Notes: generated by a model from the sequence alone, not told the origin. A stretch of 64,000 nt of DNA from Pristionchus mayeri (GCA_036245805.1 BTRK01000002.1:3778689-3842688); one strand, 5' to 3'; numbered from the stretch's first letter, positions 22,861 to 34,879 are shown. Program-made: numbers and translations.

Positions 22861-23692
22861 TATATCTGAGCGACTATGGCTTAAGCATAAGAAATTGAAA
22901 ATCACGAATTAGCGAACTGAGCACACATTTTGCATTAGCGTAACATATTCTCACCCCTACGGACTCTCACTCGCATTTTTCCTTGACTAATATGGGTACG
23001 TAGATTCTGAAACTGCAATCAAAATCTACGAAAAGGTGGGTTCCAAGCGAGATATGAATTTTTTTTATGAATCTCGACACGGGTTTTCGATATTTTCAAC
23101 GTGATTTCGCACTCACCCAGCTTTGGTGTGAACATGAAAGTTTCTTGAAATAATTTCATTTTGAGCATTTTGAGCACAAGCTGGCCACTGTAGCTCAAAA
23201 ATGAACCATATTACGTCAGAGCCGGAACCAAGTCCGGAAAATGCCTAAAAGCCGGTTCCAGGACAAATCGCTAGTATAAAAGTTTTCCCGTCTCCACTGG
23301 ACTCTGCCATAATTTTCTTTTCGATATTGCTCAAACTTTTGCTGCTAGTTCCTCAGGTGGGTCCCTTTCATGCATTCTCTCAGAAGACGCGTGATATTAT
23401 TAATTCGAAAAATCGTGATCGGCGAGATATGACGCCGATTGATTCGGACTTCGGGAGGATCATGACTGGTATATATCAAAAAACTGGAACTGCAGTGGAT
23501 GTTTGGGGAGGTTTTAAGAATAATGACGTCATATTGAATAGAAAAGGAACTGTGTATGGATAATTCGGAAACGCCATTTTCATATCCTCGAAAATGCCCT
23601 TTTATGCCTCTGAATCCAGCTTAACAAAATCATCCACAATGAACAGCAAACATGTTTTGTACTATGTACCGCCATAAGTAGAAATATCGCGA
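22861..23692. other. Unassigned; repeat debris and a doubtful 78-aa ORF
   Basis: 23155-23260 carries the fold-back core motif seen elsewhere (TGTAGCTCAAAAATGAACC, GCCGGAACCAAGTCCGGAAA). An ORF at 23327-23563 starts with a hydrophobic stretch (LKLLLLVPQVGPFHA) that could be a signal peptide, followed by a charged region. There is no second copy or splice-supported extension, so I do not call it a gene. Confidence 0.3.
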
Positions 23693-25443
23693 AAAGAGAT
23701 TGATACACTCTTTACAAGCCACTATTTCGGTTGCCTCAAATCGCAAAATTGATGCAGTTGACACAAATTATTAGCGAGATAAATCAAGAGATAGGCATGA
23801 TTTAATAATGTTACATCAACTTGAACTTACTTAAATTAATATCATCAGAAAAACTTCAAGATTCAATTTTTTTTTGAAAAAATCAAATTTCGACTTCTGG
23901 GTTGGACCCATGTTTACGCTTAGCAATCTCAATAAATGTTTAACCAATTACAATCATCTGATTATTTTCTCATATCATACTATAACGTAAGTTGAAATAT
24001 CGTGGAATCGCCCTTTCAAATGCTTAATTGGTTGAATTATTATGTCTCAAATTTCTCTGAAAGAGAACTTATTATTTTTTCACATTTTTGCCCTTTTCTC
24101 AAAAAAAACGTATTTTTAATTTTTTTCATAATTTCAGAATAAATATACGTGAGACTGTACTAACTTACAAAGGAATAAAAAGCGTCAATACCCACTCATC
24201 CGAAATATTTAAAATTCAAAAACCAAAGGAGATTCGAAAATAGATCAATAGATCATTAACGTTGAAACATACGAAAATGATCATGAAGATGGCGATGTCC
24301 ATCCAGAAGCGCTGAGGTTAAGGTACTGAAAGGTTAAGGTACTGAAAGGCAATACAAACTGCAGTAATCAGAGAAGAGTACAGGCAAGAAATAGTCGAAA
24401 GACACTCACGAAATGGAGGAGAATACCGGAGGGGACCGCCTCCAACGACGAAAGAGGATGAGAATGAATGGTGTTGTTGACGAATCAGAGAGAGAGTGAG
24501 GGCGATTTGCATAATTGAAATTGAAATTGGTCTCGTCGATCTGATCTTCTGATCTTACTGAAAATTGATTCAAAACATCTGAATAAATTAAGCTAACATT
24601 AAGAGAGACTATCTGAGTGAATGATATATGCTTGGCACTAGCGAAAAATCGAATTCCTCCAAAATCGGCATGGATGTAGTACTCGGTAAGTATAGCTCAG
24701 ACGTGGCATATTTAGTGTTCTAGATCACTTGCGGAGGAACAAGGTGCACTTTAGTCCGAAAATTTCAATTTTCGAATTTTGCCATTTCGCAACCGATCTG
24801 AACGGTTGATATCTCTAAAAATGCGCAATATTCGGATTATCGTGGGTACCAAGTTTGACACAAATTTGAACAAAAGTAAGCTAGAAACATTTTTGTATCG
24901 AAATATTTTAGAGTTTTTGAATTTTAAATATTTCGGATGAGTGGGTATTGACGCTTTTTATTCCTTTGTAAGTTAGTACAGTCTCACGTATATTTATTCT
25001 GAAATTATGAAAAAAATTAAAAATACGTTTTTTTTGAGAAAAGGGCAAAAATGTGAAAAAATAATAAGTTCTCTTTCAGAGAAATTTGAGACATAATAAT
25101 TCAACCAATTAAGCATTTGAAAGGGCGATTCCACGATATTTCAACTTACGTTATAGTATGATATGAGAAAATAATCAGATGATTGTAATTGGTTAAACAT
25201 TTATTGAGATTGCTAAGCGTAAACATGGGTCCAACCCAGAAGTCGAAATTTGATTTTTTCAAAAAAAAATTGAATCTTGAAGTTTTTCTGATGATATTAA
25301 TTTAAGTAAGTTCAAGTTGATGTAACATTATTAAATCATGCCTATCTCTTGATTTATCTCGCTAATAATTTGTGTCAACTGCATCAATTTTGCGATTTGA
25401 GGCAACCGAAATAGTGGCTTGTAAAGAGTGTATCAATCTCTTT
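23693..25443. mobile_element. Fold-back element, arms about 540 bp, 680-bp loop
   Basis: AAAGAGATTGATACACTC at the left end is mirrored by GAGTGTATCAATCTCTTT at the right, and the arms 23693-24230 and 24906-25443 are essentially perfect complements. The unpaired middle (24231-24905) has no recognised coding sequence. No transposase. Confidence 0.9.
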
Positions 25444-25819
25444 AGATACGGAAGGATACGGTTGCCGGGCTTGTTTTTGATCCCATACCGAATTGGCATC
25501 CCCTATTGTATCGCACCGAAAACCATTGATTTGTGCAGTATTGTGGCTTGGTTGGGAACTAAAATCTGCGGAATTTCGTATTTATCGCTCGCTTCATGCA
25601 AGCTTCATGCAAGATTAGAGACACCCCAGGAGATCTGGTAATGAGGCTGACTTGGTATACCACACCTGCTAACTGGCATAGTCAATATATGAATGGCATT
25701 GTATGAAAAAGAGCAAGTCTAATGAGAAAGAGGAAGTTGGAAATAAGTCATTGCCTAATAAGCGCGATGAAATCAGGAGATCCATTGAACACCATTGGCA
25801 GTCTTTTGAAGAATACGGT

Positions 25820-26108
25820 CCTCAGGCGCGGCGGCGCAGTGTTTGTGTGCCAGACTTGCGATCGAAGGGTCATGAGTTCGACTCCCGCCCGCGTCTACAG
25901 ATCCACCCAGACCAAGGTGGTTAAGAAATGTTGGTAGTGATTCAAAAATCACTATAAGGAAATCCCCAACCACGTGCACACAACACGGGCGGTTTGAAGT
26001 CTCGCAATAGGCCACTGGTTTCCAGGATAGGACCTATTTGCTAATAGACGATGGGGTGGCAGAGACCGCCCTTGCGTGTGAAAATGCCTAACACCTTTAC
26101 CATTACCT
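25820..26108 (+). repeat. tRNA-derived SINE, complete-looking
   Basis: GGCGGCGCAGTG near 25830 and GAGTTCGACTCCC at 25873-25885 are A-box-like and B-box-like pol III promoter elements spaced as in a tRNA head. The body continues through GGCCACTGGTTTCCAGGATA to about 26108. A 3' fragment of the same SINE, inverted, is at 33920-34035, because the boundary of the 8-kb palindrome runs through this SINE. Confidence 0.65.
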
Positions 26109-26185
26109 TTTCTTACCTGATCACTACTGCATGGCGTGATAAATCATAATAGTAATAATAATAAGGAAATATTTTAACAACTGAC

Positions 26186-26345
26186 CAGTGGCGTGAAACA
26201 GCACGAAGAAGGGCGTGAGCGGCGTGTTGATGTTGGCGTTGAGTTGGAATCGGCTGATTAACAGGGCGAAAAGTAGACATCCGATGGCTTCGGGTACAAT
26301 AAGGAGGTTGACATCCATCGAGGAGAGCAACGATGATAGCTCCAT
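26186..26345 (-). CDS. Serpentine-receptor-like first exon, left arm
   Basis: MELSSLLSSMDVNLLIVPEA followed by a hydrophobic TM segment and LTPFFVLFHATG ends at a GT donor (CACGCCACTG|GTCAGT). Layout (short N-terminus, TM1, then FF.LF.) is like the first exon of nematode 7TM chemoreceptors. No following exon exists on this side because the palindrome ends, so this copy is a fragment. The 159-residue frame overlapping it is a shadow. Confidence 0.35.
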
Positions 26346-26599
26346 GGTGAATCGAACGGTGAAGCGAAGAAAAAAGGAGAGGGAGAGGAAGACCGTTAGA
26401 TGACTGACGATGAGATGAGAACGGGGGGTGATGAGAACTCCTTTCTCTCCTCCCCTCCTCCCCTAAGTGATGCGATGTGATGCTGCTAAAAAGTAGGAAA
26501 GGGAAAGGGCGTTTGGTCGGCAAGAGACAAAACGCCAAGTGCGACAGAGAAAAGAGGGTGATAGAAGGAATACATGCATGCCCGCATAACATCGTTGGG

Positions 26600-27822
26600 A
26601 TTGCTACATACTTTCTCGCCTAATTGTAAGTGATGCAGCTACAAAGGTAGAAAAAGTAAGCGGGTTGTGGTCCTGGGTTGTTCAAAAACTTTTAAATTCT
26701 CTTCATTCAGGACACTCTCTAGCACTGTCTGACCGGCGATAAAGGATGCGGAATGAAGAGATCGTAAAATTTTTGCACAGCCCAGGTGTGGTCTTCAAGT
26801 GGCAAAACGGCATGCGCGACAGATGAGATGGCTGATAGATGGAATACATGTAAGCCCGCATAAATGCGTTGGGATTTCTACCTACTCATCCCCTAAGTGA
26901 TGCAGTCAAAAGCGTATAAAGGAAAACGCGTGAGAGACATGCCAGCGAGTGACTGAGAAGATAGCTGATAGATGGGCTACATATCTCGTCAAATACATCT
27001 TGGAATTGATACTTTCCAACCCTATGTGATCCGATGCAGCTAAAAAGGTAGAAAGGTAAAGTCGGATCAAGCGTAAATCAGGCTTATAGGAGTCGGGAAA
27101 CGGCAGGAGAGACTACATGTATGTGTCTAGGGATATCCTAAGGGATAACAGCGCCAAGGCGATAGCATTTATCTTGCCGAGAAGCCGGGAAGCTTTGGAG
27201 GCGAAAAAACACAGTCTTGCACCTGCGATTACATTTTGAAAGCTACTTGTGGACACCGTGACGCGAGTTTATATTAATCAAGAGGCGACGCAGCAAAGGC
27301 AGCCCAGCGACTGCTACATATTTACGTATGCAATGTGCTAGCATTTAGCTGACAGCGTGACTGGTCTTGGAGACAAAACATGCCACTTCCTTGCCTTTCC
27401 ACCTGCGCCGCTGATGTTAGTCTGATCGTTTGAACGCGGCTACTAGCAAGCACGTGGTGATTCGCCAAAACACACAACTGCAATACCTTTCATGTGATGG
27501 AAGTTTGTCCAATTAACAACACATAGTTAGCTGCGGAGCAGATGTTAGCATGATCGTTTGAACACGGTGACTAAGAATCAAGCACGTGGAACCAGCGCCA
27601 ACACACACAACAATCCGGCAGGCCGATTGTTCTACACTCGATTTAACTGATTCGAAGGTTAAATCGTGGTGTTTGCGAAATATTCCACACGTTGGACAAA
27701 ATAAGGGCATTTCCTGTGGGAGTGTTTGAGGAAAAAATGGTATAAAACGCTGCTCTTGTTTATTAATCAACAAAATTCGGGTTAACAGGGGAAAGATGGG
27801 AGGTGAATACTCAAATTCTAAG
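26600..27822. other. Palindrome left arm, intergenic
   Basis: No gene recognised; mirrored by 32320-33440 in the right arm. A hairpin repeat of the 1159 family lies at about 26700-26765. Confidence 0.5.
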
Positions 27823-28846
27823 TTATAGGTACGGCGGAGGATGCATTCCTTGTGGTCCCTGCACAGCGGGAGTGTTCCAGGGAGCTGATTGTGAGTATGG
27901 GAAGACGTGGCCAGTGGCCACGTAAGGCTCTTGATAGTTGGCATTCTGAACGTGTTTTTCTGCTGATTTCCCATCTGATTCCGCGCGATTCTTCAGAAAC
28001 ACGAGGAAATTGACAGCTATCTGAAATGTGTTGAATTAATTTCGAAAATTCGTTCGCTATCTTTCCCAAATAATATAATACATTGCAATAATTACCTTGA
28101 AAAAGTAGACATTGATGGCGATAATGCAGATGATGAAAACGTAAGCTGCTATGCGATGTCCTAGATGATCTCCTTTCAGGTGATCTGACGGAATCTGAAG
28201 TTCATTCGAGAAACGATATATCTTCATTCTTAGTGATATTTCGAATCTTGCCCGACCAAGATAGTGTATAAAATGTAAAGGTTCACACCTCTCCTCCACT
28301 CAACAAGTAAATTACGGTGATAGAGTGGCCAAATATTGTGACAGCCTGAAGGGTAACATGGTGAGCTTGCTTTCAAAATATAGTGAGTTCACCTCATCCA
28401 GAATATAAGGAACGATGAGCAGTCGCATCTCATAGTAAGCAGCTAGGAGAAGTGAGAACATGCATATAATATCGCTCGCTTGCAGCACTATCACCACGAC
28501 ATCCTGAAATTAAAAAAAGTCTCATTCTAGCTACATGGTGATATTTTTGGTATTTACATGCCACGTCCACTGAATTACAACGGCTTAACAATGTTGAATA
28601 CTCTTTTGAAAAGTCGCAAAGGTTACCCCAGAAATAGCGATGACCGCTATGCTTCGGACTACCGCCCAAAGTAGGTGGATAATGGCTAGCACGCGTACGG
28701 CTTTCTGTAATTATTGTATTGTTTGCTAGATTTATTGTGAAAGAACAGTAAAAAACAAAAAAAAATCTTACCGTGACATGGGCCCCGACGCACAGCGTGT
28801 GATAGTATCGAGAATGGTTGGGGTCGAATGGTGCAATCATCTTCAT
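27823..28846 (-). CDS. Four-TM protein with C-terminal PPPY motif (LAPTM-like), left arm copy
   Basis: Six exons on the minus strand: 28846-28772, 28704-28627, 28503-28393, 28345-28289, 28194-28096, 28020-27823, about 205 aa. It begins MKMIAPFDPNHSRYYHTLC. Four hydrophobic segments follow (VRVLAIIHLLWAVV, VVVIVLQASDIICMFSLLL, VTIFGHSITVIYLL, YVFIICIIAINVYFF), then a polar tail ending MHPPPYL. The four-TM layout and a PPxY-type site for Nedd4-family WW domains recall lysosomal LAPTM proteins, which is an inference. Exon 2 ends at GGG|GTAACC; reading on instead gives a stop. Compared with the right-arm copy, the substitutions I checked in exons are synonymous. It is probably the functional copy and would share the palindrome centre as promoter region. 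Confidence 0.6.
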
Positions 28847-29316
28847 AGATGACACAAAGTTAAGATCAGATGAGGAAATAGTGAATACTGCAATAAATTA
28901 CTGACTTTAAATAGCACTCGAAAAACTTGAGAGTCTAACAGATCAGACACGAGATATTGGCGAGAGAGACAGTCTCTCTCGATTTAGCCCGCTCTCTCAT
29001 CCCTCCAGCCCCCCTCTGCACTACTAAATTCCTGCGCGGTCACACTGACCTTGTGCAGCAGTACACTATACGCACGGCGTTGCTACATTTCCTGCGCAAC
29101 GACTGTGTCCTGAGAATTAGCGGAAGAGTAGAGGAGTGATATTGTGCAATTCTGATTTGCTCGAGTGTTTGTATATCTAGCAGGAAACCAAAAAATCGGC
29201 ATTGTAAATTTTCGGAATATCATGTGTCTCTATGCTACTTCGCGGAATAGCGAGATAATGAAGAATACATATCAAGAAACACCTGTCTCATTACCACCCT
29301 CGCATTTGCCTGATAT

Positions 29317-29709
29317 CCTGCAATATATGACACAGTCCCACAGTTCACGCACAAATTCTACTATTTACATAATTTACAGACACTAACATATTGCGTCCTG
29401 GCGTCACTCTGCACTTCAGTCTCCGAATCAGCAATGGCACGAACCACAGATGCGTACGTGTTGTTGTCGATTGAAGGTTTGGCCGAAGCCACAGGCGAGA
29501 GGGATGAAGACGGGAGGGAGAGAGAGGCTCCATACTTGTCCAGCTTGGTGTGAAGGCTCAGAACGAGCTCAGTGAGACGATTCACAGACTCCTGCGACGC
29601 CAGAACGGGCGAGGAGGAGGTCATTGGAGAGGGAGAGAGGAGCGAGTGAACCGCTCACGACGAGAGAGAAACACAGGAATGATATCAGGCAATGTATATC
29701 AGGCAATGT
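29317..29709 (-). other. Palindrome spacer with coiled-coil-like ORF
   Basis: The only unmirrored DNA at the palindrome centre. On the minus strand 29624-29361 encodes 87 aa with a leucine-heptad-like stretch (LTELVLSLHTKLDKYG), a Ser/Pro linker and NTYASVVRAI. This resembles ORF1/gag-like proteins of non-LTR elements, but the match is by eye only. A short tandem repeat (ATATCAGGCAATGT units) lies at 29683-29720 beside the right-arm boundary. Confidence 0.4.
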
Positions 29710-30179
29710 ATATCAGGCAAATGCGAGGGTGGTAATGAGACAGGTGTTTCTTGATATGTATTCTTCATTATCTCGCTATTCCGCGAAGTAGCATAGAGAC
29801 ACATGATATTCCGAAAATTTACAATGCCGATTTTTTAGTTTCCTGCTAGATATACAAACACTCGAGCAAATCAGAATTGCACAATATCACTCCTCTACTC
29901 TTCCGCTAATTCTCAGGACACAGTCGTTGCGCAGGAAATGTAGCAACGCCGTGCGTATAGTGTACTGCTGCACAAGGTCAGTGTGACCGCGCAGGAATTT
30001 AGTAGTGCAGAGGGGGGCTGGAGGGATGAGAGAGCGGGCTAAATCGAGAGAGACTGTCTCTCTCGCCAATATCTCGTGTCTGATCTGTTAGACTCTCAAG
30101 TTTTTCGAGTGCTATTTAAAGTCAGTAATTTATTGCAGTATTCACTATTTCCTCATCTGATCTTAACTTTGTGTCATCT

Positions 30180-31219
30180 ATGAAGATGATTGCACCATTC
30201 GACCCCAACCATTCTCGATACTATCACACGCTGTGTGTCGGGGCCCATGTCACGGTAAGATTTTGTTTTGTTTTTTACTGTTCTTTCACAATAAATCTAG
30301 CAAAACAATACAATAATTACAGAAAGCCGTACGCGTGCTAGCCATTATCCACCTACTTTGGGCGGTAGTCCGAAGCATAGCGGTCATCGCTATTTCTGGG
30401 GTAACCTTTGCGACTTTTCAAAAGATTATTCAACATTGTTAAGCCGTTGTAATTCAGTGGACGTGGCATGTAAATACCAAAAATATCACCATGTAGCTAG
30501 AATGAGACTTTTTTTAAATTTCAGGATGTCGTGGTGATAGTGCTGCAGCGCGAGCGATATTATATGCATGTTCTCACTTCTCCTAGCTGCTTACTATGAG
30601 ATGCGACTGCTCATCGTTCCTTATATTCTGGATGAGGTGAACTCACTATATTTTGAAAGCAAGCTCACCATGTTACCCTTCAGGCTGTCACAATATTTGG
30701 CCACTCTATCACCGTAATTTACTTGTTGAGTGGAGGAGAGGTGAACCTTTATATTTTGAACCTTTATATTTTATACACTATCTTGGTCGGGCAAGATTCG
30801 AAATATCACTAAGAATGAAGATATATCGTTTCTCGAATGAACTTCAGATTCCGTCAGATCACCTGAAAGGAGATCATCTAGGACATCGCATAGCAGCTTA
30901 CGTTTTCATTATCTGCATTATCGCCATCAATGTCTACTTTTTCAAGGTAATTATTGCAATGTATTATATTATTTGGGAAAGATAGCGAACGAATTTTCGA
31001 AATTAATTCAACACATTTCAGATAGCTGTCAATTTCCTCGTATTCCTGAAGAATCGCGCGGAATCAGATGGGAAATCAGCAGAAAAACACGTTCAGAATG
31101 CCAACTATCAAGAGCCTTACGTGGCCACTGGCCACGTCTTCCCATACTCACAATCAGCTCCCTGGAACACTCCCGCTGTGCAGGGACCACAAGGAATGCA
31201 TCCTCCGCCGTACCTCTAA
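30180..31219 (+). pseudogene. Four-TM PPPY protein, right arm copy, frameshifted
   Basis: Mirror image of the 27823-28846 gene with exons 30180-30254, 30323-30400, 30525-30636, 30684-30740, 30848-30946, 31022-31219. Exon 3 is 112 bp rather than 111: CTGCAAGCGAGCG in the left arm is CTGCAGCGCGAGCG here, so the frame shifts after VVVIVLQ and soon hits a stop. Intron 4 also has a duplication of about 15 bp (GAACCTTTATATTTT). Splice sites, start and PPPYL tail are otherwise preserved. Confidence 0.65.
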
Positions 31220-31319
31220 CTTAGAATTTGAGTATTCACCTCCCATCTTTTCCCTGTTAACCCGAATTTTGTTGATTAATAAACAAGAGCAGCGTTTTAT
31301 ACCATTTTTTCCTTAAACA

Positions 31320-32322
31320 CTCCCACGATGCATGAACTACAAGAAAAGCGCCCTCAGCCGTACCTGTCACTTAGAAAATTATCATCGCTCGTTCCAATCT
31401 GACATCATTTTATGCGTTACTGGTCTGTTTTGAAGGAGGATCGTTAATAATGATGTATGATCATGATCATTACCCTATGCGTATAGCGAAGATGCCTACA
31501 GTGCGAACGTGAATGACTTCGATGGGCGTCGTATTCGATATAAACCGTAAATAAGGAGGGCATATGCATTATGTGCCGATACAATTCGAAGGAGATAGTG
31601 TTTAGACGCATAGAAAAATATTTTGAAAGCTGATCCTACGAATACAATGTATAATCGTACTGTCGTAACAATTTTTTGGAAAAATTATGATCGAAAACAT
31701 GCGTTCCGAAACCATACACAATTTACACGCAGCATTACTCCTCGCTCGCTATCACTCGCTGTCAACCGATGTCAATATGGTTCTACAATGCATCATTTTG
31801 TAGTCTTTCCAGCCCGTAATGGGAGCGAAAAAACATCTAGTAAGAATAAGTCACTGTGATCATAATCGAGTTGTTTTTGTTGGCGTGGTGACGCAGGAGA
31901 TAGTATACGACTGGTGCACTTGGTGTAATAATAACCGCTCTTTCAGTCCTTGTAGTTCATCAAATCGGATTTGTTCTAAGTACGAGGTGCTGCGGGAAAT
32001 ATACTGCGTGGGAGAAATACACATGATCTCATTAATTGCATATTATTTGGCTAAATTCAATTGTGATTGTATACGCAAGTATGCTATGCGGAAGTGTTCC
32101 ATTGATGACATCAACGTTTGCAGGAGTGGCTAGGCTTATTTAAAATGTGGGCTGGAGTACCATAAATATCTTCCGCAGCGGTGTTTTGGTACCATGTGTT
32201 TGTGTTTTCGTTGCAGTAATCGAATGATCAGCGTAACATCAGCTGCTCAATACAGTATACTTAGAGAATAGGAAACTGCTTGCGAGGTATGACGACCAAC
32301 ACAACCATTCGTGTTGTCTCAG
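31320..32322 (+). other. Right-arm-only segment, about 1 kb
   Basis: Present between AAACACTCCCA and CAGGAAATGCCC in the right arm but absent at the mirror point (about 27725) in the left arm. Its first bases (AACACTCCCACGATGCATGA...CCTCAGCCGTACCTG) are a diverged copy of the four-TM gene's last exon (NTP...PQPYL versus NTP...PPPYL), so it begins with an old partial duplication of that gene. The rest is unassigned. Confidence 0.6.
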
Positions 32323-33690
32323 GAAATGCCCTTATTTTGTCCAACGTGTGGAATATTTCGCAAACACCACGATTTAACCTTCGAATCAGTTAAATCGAGT
32401 GTAGAACAATCGGCCTGCCGGATTGTTGTGTGTGTTGGCGCTGGTTCCACGTGCTTGATTCTTAGTCACCGTGTTCAAACGATCATGCTAACATCTGCTC
32501 CGCAGCTAACTATGTGTTGTTAATTGGACAAACTTCCATCACATGAAAGGTATTGCAGTTGTGTGTTTTGGCGAATCACCACGTGCTTGCTAGTAGCCGC
32601 GTTCAAACGATCAGACTAACATCAGCGGCGCAGGTGGAAAGGCAAGGAAGTGGCATGTTTTGTCTCCAAGACCAGTCACGCTGTCAGCTAAATGCTAGCA
32701 CATTGCATACGTAAATATGTAGCAGTCGCTGGGCTGCCTTTGCTGCGTCGCCTCTTGATTAATATAAACTCGCGTCACGGTGTCCACAAGTAGCTTTCAA
32801 AATGTAATCGCAGGTGCAAGACTGTGTTTTTTCGCCTCCAAAGCTTCCCGGCTTCTCGGCAAGATAAATGCTATCGCCTTGGCGCTGTTATCCCTTAGGA
32901 TATCCCTAGACACATACATGTAGTCTCTCCTGCCGTTTCCCGACTCCTATAAGCCTGATTTACGCTTGATCCGACTTTACCTTTCTACCTTTTTAGCTGC
33001 ATCGGATCACATAGGGTTGGAAAGTATCAATTCCAAGATGTATTTGACGAGATATGTAGCCCATCTATCAGCTATCTTCTCAGTCACTCGCTGGCATGTC
33101 TCTCACGCGTTTTCCTTTATACGCTTTTGACTGCATCACTTAGGGGATGAGTAGGTAGAAATCCCAACGCATTTATGCGGGCTTACATGTATTCCATCTA
33201 TCAGCCATCTCATCTGTCGCGCATGCCGTTTTGCCACTTGAAGACCACACCTGGGCTGTGCAAAAATTTTACGATCTCTTCATTCCGCATCCTTTATCGC
33301 CGGTCAGACAGTGCTAGAGAGTGTCCTGAATGAAGAGAATTTAAAAGTTTTTGAACAACCCAGGACCACAACCCGCTTACTTTTTCTACCTTTGTAGCTG
33401 CATCACTTACAATTAGGCGAGAAAGTATGTAGCAATCCCAACGATGTTATGCGGGCATGCATGTATTCCTTCTATCACCCTCTTTTCTCTGTCGCACTTG
33501 GCGTTTTGTCTCTTGCCGACCAAACGCCCTTTCCCTTTCCTACTTTTTAGCAGCATCACATCGCATCACTTAGGGGAGGAGGGGAGGAGAGAAAGGAGTT
33601 CTCATCACCCCCCGTTCTCATCTCATCGTCAGTCATCTAACGGTCTTCCTCTCCCTCTCCTTTTTTCTTCGCTTCACCGTTCGATTCACC

Positions 33691-33850
33691 ATGGAGCTAT
33701 CATCGTTGCTCTCCTCGATGGATGTCAACCTCCTTATTGTACCCGAAGCCATCGGATGTCTACTTTTCGCCCTGTTAATCAGCCGATTCCAACTCAACGC
33801 CAACATCAACACGCCGCTCACGCCCTTCTTCGTGCTGTTTCACGCCACTG
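33691..33850 (+). CDS. Serpentine-receptor-like first exon, right arm
   Basis: Identical to the left-arm exon at 26186-26345. On this side, same-strand serpentine-like exons occur further right at 39490-40034, beyond a LINE insertion. They could be remains of one receptor gene, but the intervening exons (TM2-TM4) were not found. Confidence 0.35.
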
Positions 33851-34199
33851 GTCAGTTGTTAAAATATTTCCTTATTATTATTACTATTATGATTTATCAC
33901 GCCATGCAGTAGTGATCAGGTAAGAAAAGGTAATGGTAAAGGTGTTAGGCATTTTCACACGCAAGGGCGGTCTCTGCCACCCCATCGTCTATTAGCAAAT
34001 AGGTCCTATCCTGGAAACCAGTGGCCTATTGCGAGATGAAAATTTTGACTGAAACAAAGAAAATAAATCTTGTTAAACAATGTCGAAATTTCACTTCTCA
34101 AGACGATATCCGCGTCTTCCGCTTCGTAAAGTTCGTTTATCTAAAATGTTTAAAACTTATTTTTTTTTGTTTTGATCGGTATTAATTTCACAACATAAC

Positions 34200-34876
34200 G
34201 CACCAAATCTGACTTTAATAGCACGATGCACATCATAATAATTAAGAACGAGCCGAATACCTGAAACAAATCTCAAGCAACATTTATGCAGTTGAAATGT
34301 CGGCTTTTAGATCATTTCAATTCTCCGGATTCCGCATGTTTATTCGCAATTTTCCATAACAACTCGCCTGATCCAGGAGATATGGAATGATGAGAATCCT
34401 TTTATCCTTGATTGTGCCGAGCAAAAGGGAAACTACGCAGGCAAAATCAATGACAGTTATTACAATTGTTGCTCCATTATACAAAAATGAAATATTGTTC
34501 CAAAAAATTTTACAATACTGAAACTGAAATATTTAGATTGTAAAACATACGGACCCATGTTTGCCATAATATCTCCATTAAAGTGCGTAACACAGTCCAC
34601 ACAAGCGAGAAAATTGCGACGTATCGAGCAGCAATCTGTAAGATATTTTCATAAAAGAGGACTTTCCTCACATTACCCACTCTGATTCGAGTGAGTTTGG
34701 TCAGAAATCATATCACTAATCTAGTCGCATGTGTAAGGGTATATTCCCGCTGTTGCAATATGATGGTCATTAGTACTCGTCACGGAAATGAAAAAAAAAT
34801 AGCGAAACCTCACCGTGACATGGGCCTTGACGCAGATCGAGTGGAAGTACCGAGGATTGTTCGGGTCGAATGCCAT
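34200..34876 (-). pseudogene. Four-TM family paralogue, decayed
   Basis: Minus-strand exons can be matched to the palindrome gene: MAFDPNNPRYFHSICVKAHVT (34876-34814), AARYVAIFSLVWTVLRTLM (about 34637-34560), VITVIDFACVVSLLL...IIPYLLDQ (about 34500-34375) and a TM4-like FGSFLIIMMCIVLLK (34262-34200). The fifth/sixth exons with the PPPY tail are missing where the palindrome begins. Divergence from the palindrome gene is large, so this is an old tandem relative. Confidence 0.5.
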
Positions 34877-34879
34877 TCC

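Larger units (their letters stand above)
26000..34035. repeat. Eight-kb palindrome, near-identical arms
   Basis: Left arm 26000-29316 is the reverse complement of right arm 29710-34035, with a spacer of about 390 bp. Mirror coordinates sum to 59026 near the centre and 60036 outside 31320, because the right arm has about 1 kb that the left lacks. Differences are rare. Each arm carries a four-TM gene pointing away from the centre and, further out, a serpentine-receptor-like first exon. Outer breakpoints: TCTCGCAATAG on the left, CTATTGCGAGA on the right, inside a SINE. Confidence 0.95.

Noticed and set aside
25824..25900. Functional tRNA gene
   Set aside because: No cloverleaf could be closed, and an inverted truncated copy of the body exists at the palindrome boundary; SINE is the better reading.
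26113..26592. 159-aa open frame and its mirror at 33444-33923
   Set aside because: It overlaps the receptor-like first exon in another frame, contains a Tyr run from an intronic AATAAT-type repeat, and reads across an intron donor. The mirror copy is just the other palindrome arm.
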